From Leptidea sinapis (taxonomy: Eukaryota; Arthropoda; Insecta; Lepidoptera; Pieridae), in contig NC_066292.1 of NCBI RefSeq assembly GCF_905404315.1, positions 9,734,001-9,798,000 of the forward strand: a stretch of 64,000 nt of DNA, in the 5' to 3' direction. Position numbers and translations under genes: made by a program. Shown here in pieces: positions 10,870 through 25,800 of the stretch; position 1 is the stretch's first letter, and every line of letters starts with the position of its first letter. The notes under the pieces were generated by a model. It searched no databases. It was not told the origin of the DNA and worked only from the letters and a program-made list of their open reading frames with translations.

Positions 10870-13800
10870 CTGAAATTATCATAATATTGTTAATACCTTC
10901 AAACAGGTGCAGAAAATGGGAGTCATAAAAACAAATAACACGGTATGGTTAATTTTTAATTGTAACTTAAAATCAATGTGCTGTTTAATATTATGACGAT
11001 GGAAGGAAGAAAATGTTTTTTTTTAATTAATATTATACTTATAATATTATGTGTTTATTTGATGAAAATTTTCAAGAACGATTTAAGTGATTTAATAAAT
11101 ATTTCACTAGTTTATACCATTATTGGTATATATAATCATTGAGTAACATGGGCTGCATTTTATTTTAAAGATATTCCGTAAGGAGACGTAAATCGGATTA
11201 AGGCGACACTAGATGCCAGCGACCTTGAGCGATATGAGTTCACGGCTTCCGGCCCGCCATCTATGTAATAAAGCCAATATTTTCAAAATTCTTGCGTGGA
11301 AAACAGTTTATATGCTTACAATCCTCGTTATTCATTACTAATCTAAGTGAATGTACCTACACAAAAAATTACAAGCTATAAGAATAACTTTTCTGAGAGT
11401 AGTACTAAAAAAATGCGTCGTGCCATGCAAAAAAAACTTGTTTAACTGCAAAGAAAAGTGGTAGTTCAATAAGGCTCTGGAGTGTTAACTATAACCACCA
11501 GCAAGCATTAGCAACCTACAAATAAGACTTAAGGATATGTGTAACAGCATTAAGTAGTATTCATATTTTGAAATGCTATATTTTCACCAAAAAACTTGTC
11601 TAAAAACACCTTGTTTGCGTGTTTTCTTACTCTTCGCCTTAATACTCGTAAATACATATAGGTAACTATCATGCCTAACTTTAGGTTTAGGTTCCCTACA
11701 CATTTCTATTAATGAGCATGGGAATACTTTCTTCTTGAATGATGGATCAAAAATATTTTCATATACCTATATGAGAAACTTGTCTACAGTATTCAAAACA
11801 GAATAATATTTTGAAGTATATTTACATTAGGAAGTGTAACAAGAATACTGGCAGCATTTTATGATGGATAGCTTGTTTCTAGTAGCTCTATTGTGACCAG
11901 TAGGTATGTACGTTCTTTGCGCCTCTGGGAAAAAATATGTAGTTGTGTGGTACAATTTATAATTGAAAATATTTTATTGCTATTCTTCTTCATAAGATAC
12001 ATAATAGCTTTAAGGGTAAATGTATACACTTCTATAATAAAGTCCCAGCCACTGTTCAGGCATTATCTATAAATAAATTTAAATGTTTTATAAAAAAAAT
12101 AGCTCTGTCGTAAATCCTATTACTCCACTGCTGAGTATCTAAATGATCGGACTAGATTGTGATTATTTTATAGCAATATAAATGACTGTACAATATTGTA
12201 TATTTTTATAGAAAAGAGCGCAAAAAAAGAATGCTGGGAGAGTTTCTTGCGCCGCTTCTTCTCTCTCAGAGCGCTATTTGTTTCTGAAGCGGTAGTAGTA
12301 TCTAATAGTTATAGAAATGACATTAAAAAGAATTCTAAAGGAATCAATTTTGAGAAAATAAATGCCTTTTATGCCTTTATGTTGAAGTTTGGGCTTGATT
12401 TTAATAATTAAAACTAATTTACCTTCCTTGGCTGAATAATAGCTTCATAATATTATTAACAGGGGCTTCAAGAAATAAGTTTAGGCAAAAACTTATAACG
12501 GTGCCCGTCACAATTGTGCCCATCCAATGCACTGACTGAAAAAAATATTATTCATTACTAGTCCGGTCAATTTAGAAATTCGAAGTTACATAAAGTCCCA
12601 ACAAGCTGAAAATCAGTGAAATTGTTCAAAACATAATTATAAACAATGTTTAAAAGTTCCCCATCATTCCCGTGAATGGAAAAAAATTTATTCAAGGTCA
12701 AAGGTCAAAAAAATGAGTTTTTCGCGATTTTTCAGCAAAACTGTAAGTTTTATCATAAAAGTACTTCAGACAAAAATTGTAGATAATAAAATTATCTATA
12801 AAAAATTTACCCATACTTTTTTTCTTACGAGCCACCGTTTCTGAGATATAACGATTCAAAAAGTTATAAAAGTTGTTATCGTCATAATATGCACACTTTT
12901 CCACGCCACCTATGAGGTAGTCTACTTGCGCGTTTTTTATAACTTTTTGATCGTTATATTTATTAATAGTTATATTTTTATAATTATGTTTTGAACGATT
13001 TCACTGATTTTCAGCTTGTTGGGACTTTATGTAACTTCACTCTCATTTTTTGGTCTAAATTGACCGGACTATACTTAGTTATAGTCGACAGCATTAATAT
13101 GTGCACGTGATAAGCGTCCCTAGTTTGTACTTAGTTTTTTAGTTTTAGTTAGTTTCTGGCTGCATTGTGGTGTGCACGACACGGCCTTGCCATCCTTTTC
13201 TCGAAGCAGTTCAGGCCATTTTCGACTCCCTATAACTTCATTGTGGATAAAACTAGCAGCCTGAATTTTAAGTAAACACGCAGGCATTGTATTATATGTT
13301 CACTATAAGATTATCTTAGGTTAGCTAATTACGTTATAACTTAATACAAAAGAACCCTTAAGTAGGTACTTAATAAATTTACAAACTTGGTTATAACATT
13401 AATCTCACAACTTTTTACAGTAGAAGAACTGAGTTGCAAGACTTTTTTTTTGCAAGTTATGTTTTTGATGGCATTCTCTGTTTCCTTCTGTGCGCTAAAT
13501 GAAAAATAACTCACAAATGGCTTTACCGATTCGAATGCAGATTTTACTGATGTGTTATGGTAAGCTTCCGCAACTTTATTTGTTGTTTTATTCCAATCGG
13601 CTCACAAAAAATCGGCTCAAAAGAGCGAGCTCGCGGGCGTCTGCTTGTATTTCTGCAATGGCGAGTTAGTTGATCGAGTGGTGTTTTTTTTATATAAGAC
13701 TGGGCAAACGTGGTTTTACCAGTGGAAGGCTCCTTTGCACTGGGGGCCGGCTAGATTATGGGTACCACAACGGCGCCTATTTCTGCCGTGAAGCAGTAAT

Positions 13801-16800
13801 GTGTAAGCATTACTGTGTTCCGGTCTAAAGGGCGCCGTAGCTAGTGAAATTACTGATGACTTAACATCTTATGTCTCAAGGTAACGAGCGCAGTTGTAGT
13901 GCCGCTAAGAATTTTTGGGGTTTTTCAAGAATCCTGAGCGGTACTGCATTGTAATGGGCAGGGCGTATCAATTACCATCAGCTGAACATCCTGCTCGTCT
14001 TGGCCCTTATTTTCACAAAAAAAAACGGGCAAGAGGCTCACGGGATGTGGAGTGGTGGGTCAACCGTCAATGCACATCCGCAACAACAGATGCGTTGCCA
14101 GCCTTTAAGGTGGGAGTATGCTCTTTTCTTGAAGGTCCCTGAGTCGCTAAGAAGTAGAGTAGAGTAGATTCGGGAAAACAGCAGCCGGTAATTGATTTCA
14201 CAAAGTGGCTGAGCGAGGCAAGAAATTACTTGCAAAACGCGCGGTTGTGAAAAGCCATACGTAAACGTTATGCGGGTAGTATTCATTAGGTAGTATATTT
14301 TTTGTGATAAATGCGGTAGAGGATGCAGAGAAATCCCACAAATTATCTACGCAACGCCAAAGCATCAAGCCGACTGAAGATAACTTGATCGTCAATGATT
14401 CGAGCCGCTCTTCGTTGTATGCGGTCAAATGGAAGAAGCCGGTACTGGGGTGCACCCGCTCAGAGGTGAGAACAGTACTTCATGTGAGGTGAATTTGCGC
14501 CTTATATAGTTGCAATCGGTGGCTTATAGTGAAGTACTGTCTCGCCTTACTCGACACCAAGCTTTGTAGAGACTAGTTTGGCCTTCTCTTCCAAGTGACC
14601 ACGAACAGAACCTTGCTCGGTATATCGACACCAAGTATGTACGATGCTACATATTTTCAGCCTTAGTCTGATTACCGAAAATACGTGTACGTCATACTTT
14701 TTTTATGATAATAAGGGACGAGACGAGCAGGACGTTCAGCTGATGGTAATTGATAGGCCCTGCCCATTACAATGCAGTGCCGCTCAGGATTCTTGAAAAA
14801 CTCAAAAATTCTGAGCGGCACTACAGTTGCGCTCGTCACCTAGAGATATAAGATGTTAAGTCTCATTTGCCAAGTAATTTCATTAGCTACGGCGCCCTTC
14901 AGGCTGAAACACAGTAATGCTTACACATTACTGCTTCACGGCAGAAATAGGCACCGTTGTGGTACCCATAATCTAGCCGGCATCCTGTGCTCCTTTGCAC
15001 TGGTAAACTTTCGCAACATTTGTATTCACCACTCTACAAATGTGTTCATCCTACCGGCAGCACCATACAATCACAGCAGCGAAACTCTCGTGTGAATTGT
15101 AGGCAACTTATTTGATTTTATCTCTAAAAACAAGCAGAATTCTGAAATCAATTACCATTTCAACCATATCGAAGCGTACTGGAGAACGAATGGTGCCGGC
15201 AATTCTACCGTAGAACACTGTGTGCACCAGGAAAAAGCCGTATGATAACTTGCTGCAAGGTATCCAAGGAGGCCATGTAAGATAGTTCTGTACGTATGCT
15301 GGAATAGAACGATTACCTGAATTTATTTAAAGAAAATTTGTATATTTCTGTTTCTTTTATTAACTAGATGAGCCTCACTTTTAGGTTTATTTACTCGTAT
15401 AACACTTTTATATTAATTAACAGTATGTGTAGATTAATGCATCTGTAAGGGAATAACTCTTATGTTTTTATTTATTAATTCAAATTTTTTGTCACTAATT
15501 CGTGTGGCTTTCAATTTGTGGCAATGATTTTTTTGCCACTTAATTAAAGCTCAACCCTTTCCGAGGTGGTGGTAAATAGAAAAAAAAAGATCGTAGCTGA
15601 GGTAGTTACTTCATAAAAATCAAAAATATTTCTGGCTTCCCATACTTCTACGTCGCAATTCCCACATTCTACACATTCTTTATTCACCAGAATACTCCTC
15701 TTTACCTTAAAGACAGATTTGAGCTACTAGGGTCTCAGCATGAGCTCTCGTTGCGCTCTGCTGCGAAACAAATACTTAATGTTCCTTTCAATAAATTAAT
15801 AGCTATCACTCTTCTTTCACCATTAATGCCATCACTCTTTAGAATCAATCACAATCATAAGCCCCCTTTAAAAATCAACTAAAAAAACATTATCTGTCCT
15901 CTATTTGATTGTATCTGTATTTATTGTAACCATCAACATAATTCAACAATTCATAAATATTAATTAGTGTTTCTACTTTGTATTTACGTATTCTTTTACT
16001 TTCTTATATATTTTAGTATAGTTTTTATTTATGTGTGTGTATATTTTTTACACTTTTCTCACCCTTCTAATGTACTGTCTTTTTGTAATGGTTGCCTGGA
16101 AGAGATGACTATATAGTGATTAGGCCGCCATTTGCACCATATGATATTATTTTGTATGTTAGTTTTTAAATTATATTTTGTTAATGTGGTGTCAAAAACG
16201 TGTAATAATTAAAATAAATAAGATTTCTCAAAAAATCAATTATACGAAAAAGATAAACTTACGTATACAACCATATTCACATATAACCAAGAAACATGAA
16301 AAAATCAGCGCCCAAGTTATCCTATGCAATAATGCAAATGCCACGGAATTCCATAAACTGTATTCCATGTCTGGATAGTGGAAGAGGCCACCAATGCGCA
16401 AAATATATGCTGTCATGAGCACCAGTATTGTGAAAATTATACGAGATGCTTTCTGTAAATATTTACAAACATCAATTTATACTACATTGTATGCATATTT
16501 AAAAAAGATTATTAAAAAAACAAGAATTATAAAGCTTAAATGGTAAGTAAAATAAGGTGGGCATTTCAGTTGACGAAATGGACTTGACCTGGACTCAAGA
16601 AGATAGTTTGCAGGTACGAAAAGCAATGGGCAAATGAAGGAGTCTTAAGGACGTATACTTCAGTGTTATTACGTAACACTTTCCAGGAAACCTTGGTATT
16701 GCAACGAGTCAATAGTTTATACCAGTAGTGATTCTGAGTTCGTCATCCCACTTCCGTCACCCTTTTTATCCCGTTTCATGACCTGTCCCCACTTTAGCTG

Positions 16801-19800
16801 GTCATTTGATCATTGAGTTTTATTTGTACCATCATTTGGCTATTCTATACCCAGTCTTTAATTTTCCTTCTTGCTGTGCCTATCATACTCCTGATGACGC
16901 ATTATAAGACATTATAAGACCGTTCTGCTTAATACACTGCCCTAAGATTAGTATAGGTATGCATATTGTGAATCTCCTTGCACAAAATCAAGAGGTTAAT
17001 TTTTTTAATATAACTTCAACATAAGTTAGATATAATTTCTGACCTACCTCCTCCGTTGTCACGCGACTTATAAGAATAATAGGTGACGAATACTTAAATA
17101 AGATTATAGGATATAAAACGATTACCTGGGAAATAGTAGTGGCGGTGAATGACCGGCAAAGAAAACAAATTTACGTTTCAACTAGTAATAAGAGATGCTG
17201 TTTATCTGATTGTAAAAATATTATCTACAAAGTTCAAATGAACACTTACATTACTGATTATGTTTCTGTGATGCGACGGTTTATAAATAGACATTACGTA
17301 TCCCAAAGCAAGTCCAACTAGATACGGCGTAGCTCTCAGATGAGTGCTTAAATAAAGTTCATTTCCAAACAATGCTTGGCGATAATTGTGGACAGATCTA
17401 AAAATTACATTCAGGCTTTCAGGATCAAGTTTCAAGATAAAATCGGACAGTTACTATAGAACATCTTACTATCTACCGCTACTTTGATGTTTTAGCTGAA
17501 GTGAGAAGAAGCACAGCGAGAATTTAAATTACCATACATATTTTAAAGTTTCATTGCTAGCACGACGCGTTCCCAGGCACTCTAAGCATTGAATGTCGCT
17601 TGTTTACCGTGCGATTGAAACGCGCGCGTGAGCGCATATCTATGCGTTTTATTTTACGTGTAGCAAAAGAATGCTTATAGTTACGGTGATTTCTTTTTTC
17701 ACAGACTTTTCTTTCGAGAAAAGTTGAAAAACAGTTATATTTTGGGAATAACGAGGATTTTCAATGAAAACAATTGGTTTTGTTTATAAGTGTTTATCGT
17801 TTTATAATCAACTTAAATTGTTCTTTATTTTCACCAAACTAAAATTTATATGCTTCATAGTAATAATTTGAGATATTCCTGCAGAAAGACATCCACGAAA
17901 TCGACGATGAACAGAGATTGCACACGTTAGTGACCGTACATTAATAACACTATTACGAATAGATCTTTAGTATATAGACTTTATATTTATATACTGAAAG
18001 ATAGGAAATTTGATCTAGTTTTTATTGATACTACTTTTAATAATACTTTGGATAATTTATAATACCTTATGAAGTAAAATTTTGAGTAAGGTAGGTAATT
18101 CATGACATAAGTTTTTTATTCTTAGTGTTTTGTTATGATAATCGACGTTTTCTGTTCAAACAGACCTTCAACAAAATGGCAATGAAATAAGCTTCTCAGT
18201 AATATATAACACATGTGCATCACGGAACAAAAATTTATAAAAAAAATTGTTGGAAGCTACTTCCGCCGACAGAAACCCTTGACCTTGAAATGCGAGATCG
18301 CTTGTGTATGATAAAAAAAATTACTATGCTATATTTGGACAAAATAACTGCTGAACTATATTGTGCGATAATTTCCCTATTAAAGTGAACATAATATTGT
18401 AACATATTCCAAACTTACGGTCGTTTTCAATAACCTATCTACCCTTAGTTTAACTTACAGTTATAGTCCAACGCTATCTGTCAATAGGTTATTGAAATGT
18501 CAGTAAGCGTAAAAGGATAGATTTGTCTACGTTTAGTAAGTTAAACTAAGGATAGATTAGACAAAGGAAACGACAGTTCAGTATTTTTCTGTGTATGACC
18601 GATGCTTTGTATACCTGTTATTTTTTATTGTTTCTGAGGTATTTATGTATGGTACTTACTCCAATCCGAAAGGTGCTACAGGTAAGATTCTATTTTGATA
18701 AACATACAACGCGGGTAATATAATTGATATTACTAATAGAACTGAATACAGCGCTATTGCCATTTGGCGGCTCCTTCTATATAAATAAAACAATATAATT
18801 GATACAATTGTCAGATGAAAGTCACAGGGGACAGTCCAAAGCGTCGGATAGCACTGAAAATTAAATAATGTTTGATATGATTACTGACACAACAGAATTT
18901 TAAAATTGAACAGAATAATATTTTATCTACACCCATGCTTTAAATCCTCTATTAAAGATTCTGAAACAGTTAGCTTATTGCTAACATTAAAAAACCCAAT
19001 GTTCTAATAACCATTACATCATCCAAAGGAGTGTTGTACTGAATTTTATAACAACACTCCTATGTTTTTTTTTCGATCCCTTCATGCGCAAAGAGTTTCA
19101 ACAGACAGCCACATTATTTTTGCTCGATGCGTGGTATCTGTATGAATTTCAAAAAAAGAACATTTTCGTTTACGCGCCAGAACCAGAACGTCGAGCGCCT
19201 GTAAAAAAGTAGGTAATTCAAATCCCCGCCATTTTTCTTTGATAATTTTATTGTTTTGTTTACAAAAAACGAGCGATTCAATTTAAACGCTGCAAAAGAA
19301 CATTATATTCGAGTGAGTTTTAGTTATTGCACTATACAAAATGTAAATTACTACTAAAATAAATAATTCTTTCATTAATACTTTGTTTATTTGTATGTAA
19401 TCAGTAATGAATGATATTAGGTAGTAACCTACAAAAAAACACCAGTCCTAGTAGTAACTAGGACTGGTGTTTTAATGTTAGCAGTAAGCTAACTGTTCCA
19501 GAATCTTTTAGAGGATTCATGTTCATTTCTTTGATTTGATTTTATTGATTCATGTAGATAAAGTCTTGTATGCAACTGTTGATAATTAGGTATTAAAACA
19601 CTCATGTGATACTATTACCATATAATATAAATCCACATTCGTGTTTTAATACCCCTTATTACACAACAGTTGCATAAATAACTATTATTAAATACTGGAT
19701 TTTACTAATCACTTATTGAAAGTTAGAATTTACTATGATTTTTTTTTATGGAATAGGAGGACAAATGAGCGTACGGGTCACCTGTTGTTATGTGATCACC

Positions 19801-22800
19801 GCCGCCCACAATCTCTTGTAACACCAAAGGAATCACAAGAGCGTTGCCGGCCTTTAAGGAAGGTGTACTATTAAAGGTTGTTATTATTATTGAAGGTGTA
19901 GATTATCCAAACTCTGGCACGAGACTGTTTATTATTAGAGTCTCGTGCCAGTCTCGAGTTTGGCGAGTCAACATCTCCTGAAGATGCCTCGTGTCGAATT
20001 ATTTAAAGACAAATATTGACGGAATTAACACAAGAAAAATCAAAACATTTGGATAATTATAGATTTCCGCAAAGTACGCCTACTTCAATAAATTAACTAT
20101 GATTTCAAAATAGTTTTTTGAATGAGGTCTTTTGGCCTCAGAACTGGTTTTTTACCACTTTGGTTAAGAATTGAAATATGTTATGGAAAAGCCTGGCTAA
20201 AAAACCATCCCTCAGGGTAATTTATTGTAGTAATATGGAACTGATTTCTTTTATACTTTATTTTTACTAATTCTATATTATAGAATATGCGATTAGGAAA
20301 ATAATTATGACTCGATAACCATTACCAGTTTTTTTCAGATTAACCAGGCTCCTTTGCACAGGAAGCCGGCTAGATTATGGGTACCACAACGGCGCCTATT
20401 TCTGCCATGAAGCAGAAATGTGTAAACATTACTGTGTTTCGGGCTGGAGAGCGCCGTAGCTAGTGAAATTACTGGGCAAATACGACTTAACATCTTAAGT
20501 CTCAAGGTGACGAGCGCAATAATTGTAGTGTTGCTCAGAACTTTTGGGTTTTTCAAGAATCCTGAGCGGCACCGCATTGTAATGGGTAGGGCGTATAAAT
20601 TACCATCAGCTGAACGTCCTGTCCGTCTCGTCCCTTATTTTCATTAAAAAAAAAATCCATTCGAAGATATTAAATTCCTGTAGATTATTGTTTGAGTTTC
20701 ATTTTAACCCTCAATAAATGAGCGTGGGACTAAGTAACCACAGTAATCAGATGAAATTTCTTCGGAATCTACCCAAATATATTTGCAATACTCACAATAT
20801 TGGGTGTATCTATATAATTTCCCAACATAAGAACGTTTGCCCACCATGTTTTATAACATGCTTCCATTTCTCTATCGGTGAGCCTAATCCAGATTGGCCC
20901 ACTTCCAGTCTGTTGGTAGACATAAATCATATACAGAACTGTTGGTCCCACGAAGAACATAAATCTGCATTTAAACAGTTGCTTAAGTATGAGCAGTATA
21001 CAAGCAGTGTGTCAATAAAAATATTTTTTAAATATGTATTTTTATTTGACGACCTGTATAGCCGAGTGGTTAGCGATCCTACCTACTATGCTAGAGGTCC
21101 CGGGTTCGAATCCCGGCAGGTGCAAGCATTTATATGATTAATATGGATGTTTGTTTCCGAGTCATGGATGTTTAAATGTATTTATGTATGTTTATATGAA
21201 TTTATGTATGTTTAAGTAAGTATATTATATTAAATATATCATTGTCTTGTAACCCATAACACAGGCTATATATGCTTAACTTGGGTCAAGATAATTTGTG
21301 TAAAAAGTGTGTCAATATTATTATATTATTATTATTATTTATCATGGACAAGTAAAAAAAGGAGGACTCCGCGCCGTCATATTAACAAGTGAAGCACCTT
21401 TAAGATAGTGTGTGTGCAGTTACGGGGAATACCAGATAATATAATAATATATAATATAATATTGACACACTTTTTACACAAATTATTTTGCCCCAAGTTA
21501 AGCATATTTAGCCTGTGTTATGGGTTACAAGACAATGATATATTAAATACAATAAAATTACTTAAACATACATAAATTCATAATAAAATACAAAAATACA
21601 TTTAAACATCCATGACTCGGAAACAAACATCCATATTCATCATATAAATGCTTGCACCTACCGGGATTCGAACCCGGCACCTCTAGCTTAGTAGGTAGTA
21701 TCGCTAACCACTCGGCTATACAGGTCACACAAATTATGTCCCGTTATTAGTCATAGTATTATATAGCCACATTACTTTTAACACCAATTTTTTAATTTCT
21801 GTATAGGCAGTTTGTTTCCTAAATAGAAAAATAAATATGGAATCACACTATGCCAGTGTGATTTTATAAATAATTTCATGAAAAAACAGGTACACCTAGA
21901 AAGTAAGGATTGCGGGTTTTATTTCTGTGTCCATGTTTTGTTTGCAGTATCTTTGTGCTAACTGATATAAAAATAACATACTAACATTTCTTATTTTTAA
22001 GAATACCTACACAAAATTCATTCTTAAATTCGTTTGCCACTGACGTGGTATCAAATAAATTCATTTTAAGATAAGAAATGACTTTGTGCTTTATAGTGAT
22101 TTAGTTGCTAGTTAAATACACAAGTGAAGGAAATTTTGACTGAGTACTGGATCCCCGACAATTCGAGTAGCTCTGCGTTGCACGCGATTTAATGTTTAGA
22201 TCTGATACTAGGATAAACCTGATCAAAGAACGATACTCGTATTGAAATTGTGTTTCACACTACTTTAAAAAATATTGGTTAAGACATACCTATTATCATA
22301 AATCACTGCATCTTGAAACAGATAATGATTTATCTACTGAGAACACCATTACATGGATTACCCAATTTTTCGGGTAAAGTCCCTGTTTATTTACCGGCCA
22401 CACTAGAGATGTCACTGTCCGTCACAGACGATGGCAGATGTCATAATGGCGGCTGATCGGCTTATATTAGTGTAAGTGTGTGCGTGGGGCTATGTATTTA
22501 CATGTTAACTGGCTTGTTTTGGTGCTTCACTGTTATGATATTCACTGTTATGTATATTAATCCTAACAGAATAGTAAAGCGTACCCATGTTTTGGCATAG
22601 TCACTATTACATCAGAATGAGTGAAAAGTGTCTGGATTTAACTAGTTAATGATGAATAAAATAACTTACCTGAGATATCGCTTCAACACCAACATTAGCA
22701 AGTTGGTCTTATCTAACTTCATAAAACTCCTTATCAGAAATAATCCAGATAGCAATAAATAGGTGTCAACAAGGGATTCCATTTGGTATATATACACATA

Positions 22801-25800
22801 TCCATATTTGTCAATTTTCTGTAACAATATATCAGTCGTGCTGTAACCCTGACCTTACTAAAACTGAAGCAAAATTGATAATGCTCAAGATTTGCCTAAT
22901 AATCTGGTTTATTTATTCATTCAGTAATAAAATAGACATGACAGTTATTGAATATAAATATAACAAAACTGTTGTCGGTCGGACAAGACACGTCTGCGCA
23001 CGCGCTGCCTTGCCCGAGGCAAACGCACGCGCTGCCTTGAGCGAGGCAAACGCACCCGCTGCCTTGCCCGAGGCAAACGCACGCGCTGCCTTGCCCGAGG
23101 CAAACGCACGCGCTGCCTTGCTCGACGCAAACGCACGCGCTGCCTTGCCCGAGGCATACGCACGCGATAAGTTTGCCGCGCGCACACAAAACGGTTTCCT
23201 CGCTTGTTCGACAAACGGCGGATTATTTTTCTGGTTCTCATAGTAAGGCTTTGTACAATATTCTGAAGACAAAACTTAAAATGCCTAAAATGTTCTCCAC
23301 AACACTTGCTCTACATAGCCTGTATTCGTTTTCTTTCTTGTACAAGACGAAGAATTAATAATTATAAAGGTAAAAGTGGTGGCGAGAGTTTTCCAAACAT
23401 GCGGTCGCTTGCAAAATATTTGACTTCACGTGAAGCTGAGAGCTCACTGCTGGCTCAGCCTGACCGTGGCTCGACCTTGTCACGCACGGTAGCCTCATAC
23501 AAAAAATCTATATACCGAGGCGACCTCCCGCAGCAGACGACTGAAGCTTCCTCGCGAGGCTGCTCGCTCAGTCAGTACCCGGCAATTCGATTTTCATTCA
23601 ATTATGTTTGAAATCGATGGTTACACTACTTTTATCAAAAAGTCGGAGGCCGAATGAAATCTTCTAGGTTTGTTTGTAAGTATTTGTTAAACTTGAGTGT
23701 AGGACCTACTGTAAAAATATATCTTCTTTAATAGATTGATCATGAGTGAAATGACCACGCTTGGAACAACGGTCGCCTATATTTGAAACGACCCGGACCA
23801 AAACGCTGTCGTCAACAATGACATTTTAGTGAACATGATCAATTGTAATATACAGTATTGTTCTTACCCTTTCGAGATCGCGGGCATTTCCTACTCCGAT
23901 CCAGGTTTGGACAAAATAAAGATGTAGTAACACTACAACCCCAGATACGAATGCCCTAACTCCATGTATTACAAGAATATCCTCTTCTGTCTGAGTTATT
24001 AGTGATATTGCATTCGTCTTTATGGAAAGGGCTCTTGCAATCCCTGAAAAAAGGTTATTCGGTTAAATTTATTTAAGTACGATGAGCACCTTAGAAAAAT
24101 ATCCAAGGTCGCATTAGAGAAATGTTAATTTTATCTTCTTAATTTATATAAATCCAGTGTCCTGATGTTTGTTTCTAGTGAACTCCTAAACTAATTAACG
24201 GATTTTAATGGGGATTACTTCAAAGAGTGCACTTTAGTCCAACTTGAGAGATAGGATAGTTTTTATTTTGATTTATTTCTATGGACATATTTTCTATGAG
24301 AGAATTTATTGACGCTTGGTTTGACAGTTCCACTGTGAAACAATTTCATTATAACAACAGGGAGCATATTTTACGAAATAATTCTTGATGTTATGAAATA
24401 TTATTGACAAGTTCGTAAAAGCAGTATTTTATTTATTATTAACAGAACAACATCTGTATCAACTGTCTGTGTCTGGTCAGCTAGTATATATATCTTAGTA
24501 AGTATTTAAATAAATGTTTACCTCCTAGAGATGCCTCTTTCAGTTTTAATATGATTGTATGATTTGTGGTGTTTTTTTATTTTTAGTTTAGAGTTCATAT
24601 TGTATTTTAATTGCTTGTTACTTTTTAGTTGTTTTAATTTTTGATGTGCTTTTTGTAATACTTTTTAGTAATGTATGTTTTTAAAAGCTGAAGTTCAGCT
24701 TGCATGTTGAGTTAGCCTTTAAGTGAGGTAAAAAATTTCTTTAACAGATATTTAAGAGTGTGCTTTATAGTAAGGGTTATTATTGCAGACAACGTTGACT
24801 TCCTATTAAAAAAATAAATAAGTAATAATTGCGAATACTTTGTGAATGCGTGATAACTATAATTAAGGCTCTATGATTTCATTATAAAATAAACCACAAT
24901 ACAATTAATATTTTTTGTTACGAGTGCTTAGAGCGGCGTCGTATGGCAATGTTGTAAGCCATGGCTGGTCCATGCTCGTTACGGACGCAGCTTGTGGTGT
25001 CTGGGCAAACTTGTCACAGTAAACTCTGTTTATTTTCGGAAGTTACTCCAATTAATTCATTATAATCTTTTAAACTTACTACATTTGAGTTACTTTTTGT
25101 ATCACTTTTCATAGATTGTATAAGTATTTTGTTAAACGGTGGAGCTCTAAATATTTATTTAAAAGAGTGGCAATTAATGATTGGCCCTAGTGTTTGATGA
25201 TAAAATTAATAACTTTGACATTATATATAATTTCATAACAAACTTGCATGGCATTTGATTCTATAAAATCTTTCTAAATATATATAAATTACGTGTCACG
25301 TTGTTTGTCCGCGATAGACTCCTAACCTAATGAACGGGTTTAAATGGGTGTAGCTAAGTGCAGTTTAGTCCAAACCGAGAGATAGCATAGGTTTTATTTC
25401 GATTTAAGACCCGTAATTATTTTTATTTACAATTATTGTTTTGTGTGGACGTATATTCCGTGAGAGACTTTATTGACGTACGGTTTGACAGTTCTGCTGT
25501 GAAACAATTTCATTATAACAACAAGGAGCATATTATCTAATATATAAAATTCTCGTGTCATGGTGTTAAACTTTAAACTCCTCCGAAACGGCTTGACCGA
25601 TTCTCATGAAATTTTTGAGTGCATATTGGGTAGGTCTGAGAATCGGACAACATATTTTTCATCCCCCTAAATGTTAAGCGTGGTCCACACGAATTTTTGA
25701 CATTTTTTTTTAAACTTCAAATTTTCACCCATCAACAGTTACTTTTGTATCGCGATTTTAATATCGGCAATACAACGTTTGCTGGGTCAGCTAGTGTTTT

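Noticed and set aside
13160..13290. Possible extra minus-strand exon after 'aaattcag' near 13256
   Set aside because: The encoded peptide is polar and has no family motif, and exons 12 and 13 already join in phase with the expected C-terminal sequence.
21053..21125. Functional tRNA gene
   Set aside because: Boxes A and B are good, but the acceptor stem does not pair and the same head recurs with a common body, so it is a SINE.
21007..21318. 'gtgtgtcaata' on both sides of SINE copy 1 as a target duplication
   Set aside because: The right-hand occurrence is part of the SINE 3' end, since it also occurs in the inverted copy, so it is not evidence of a target duplication.
22875..23243. 122-residue open frame over the minisatellite, with open antisense frames
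   Set aside because: Openness follows from a 27-bp repeat unit; it lies inside intron 6 of a well-supported gene and has no homologous domain.
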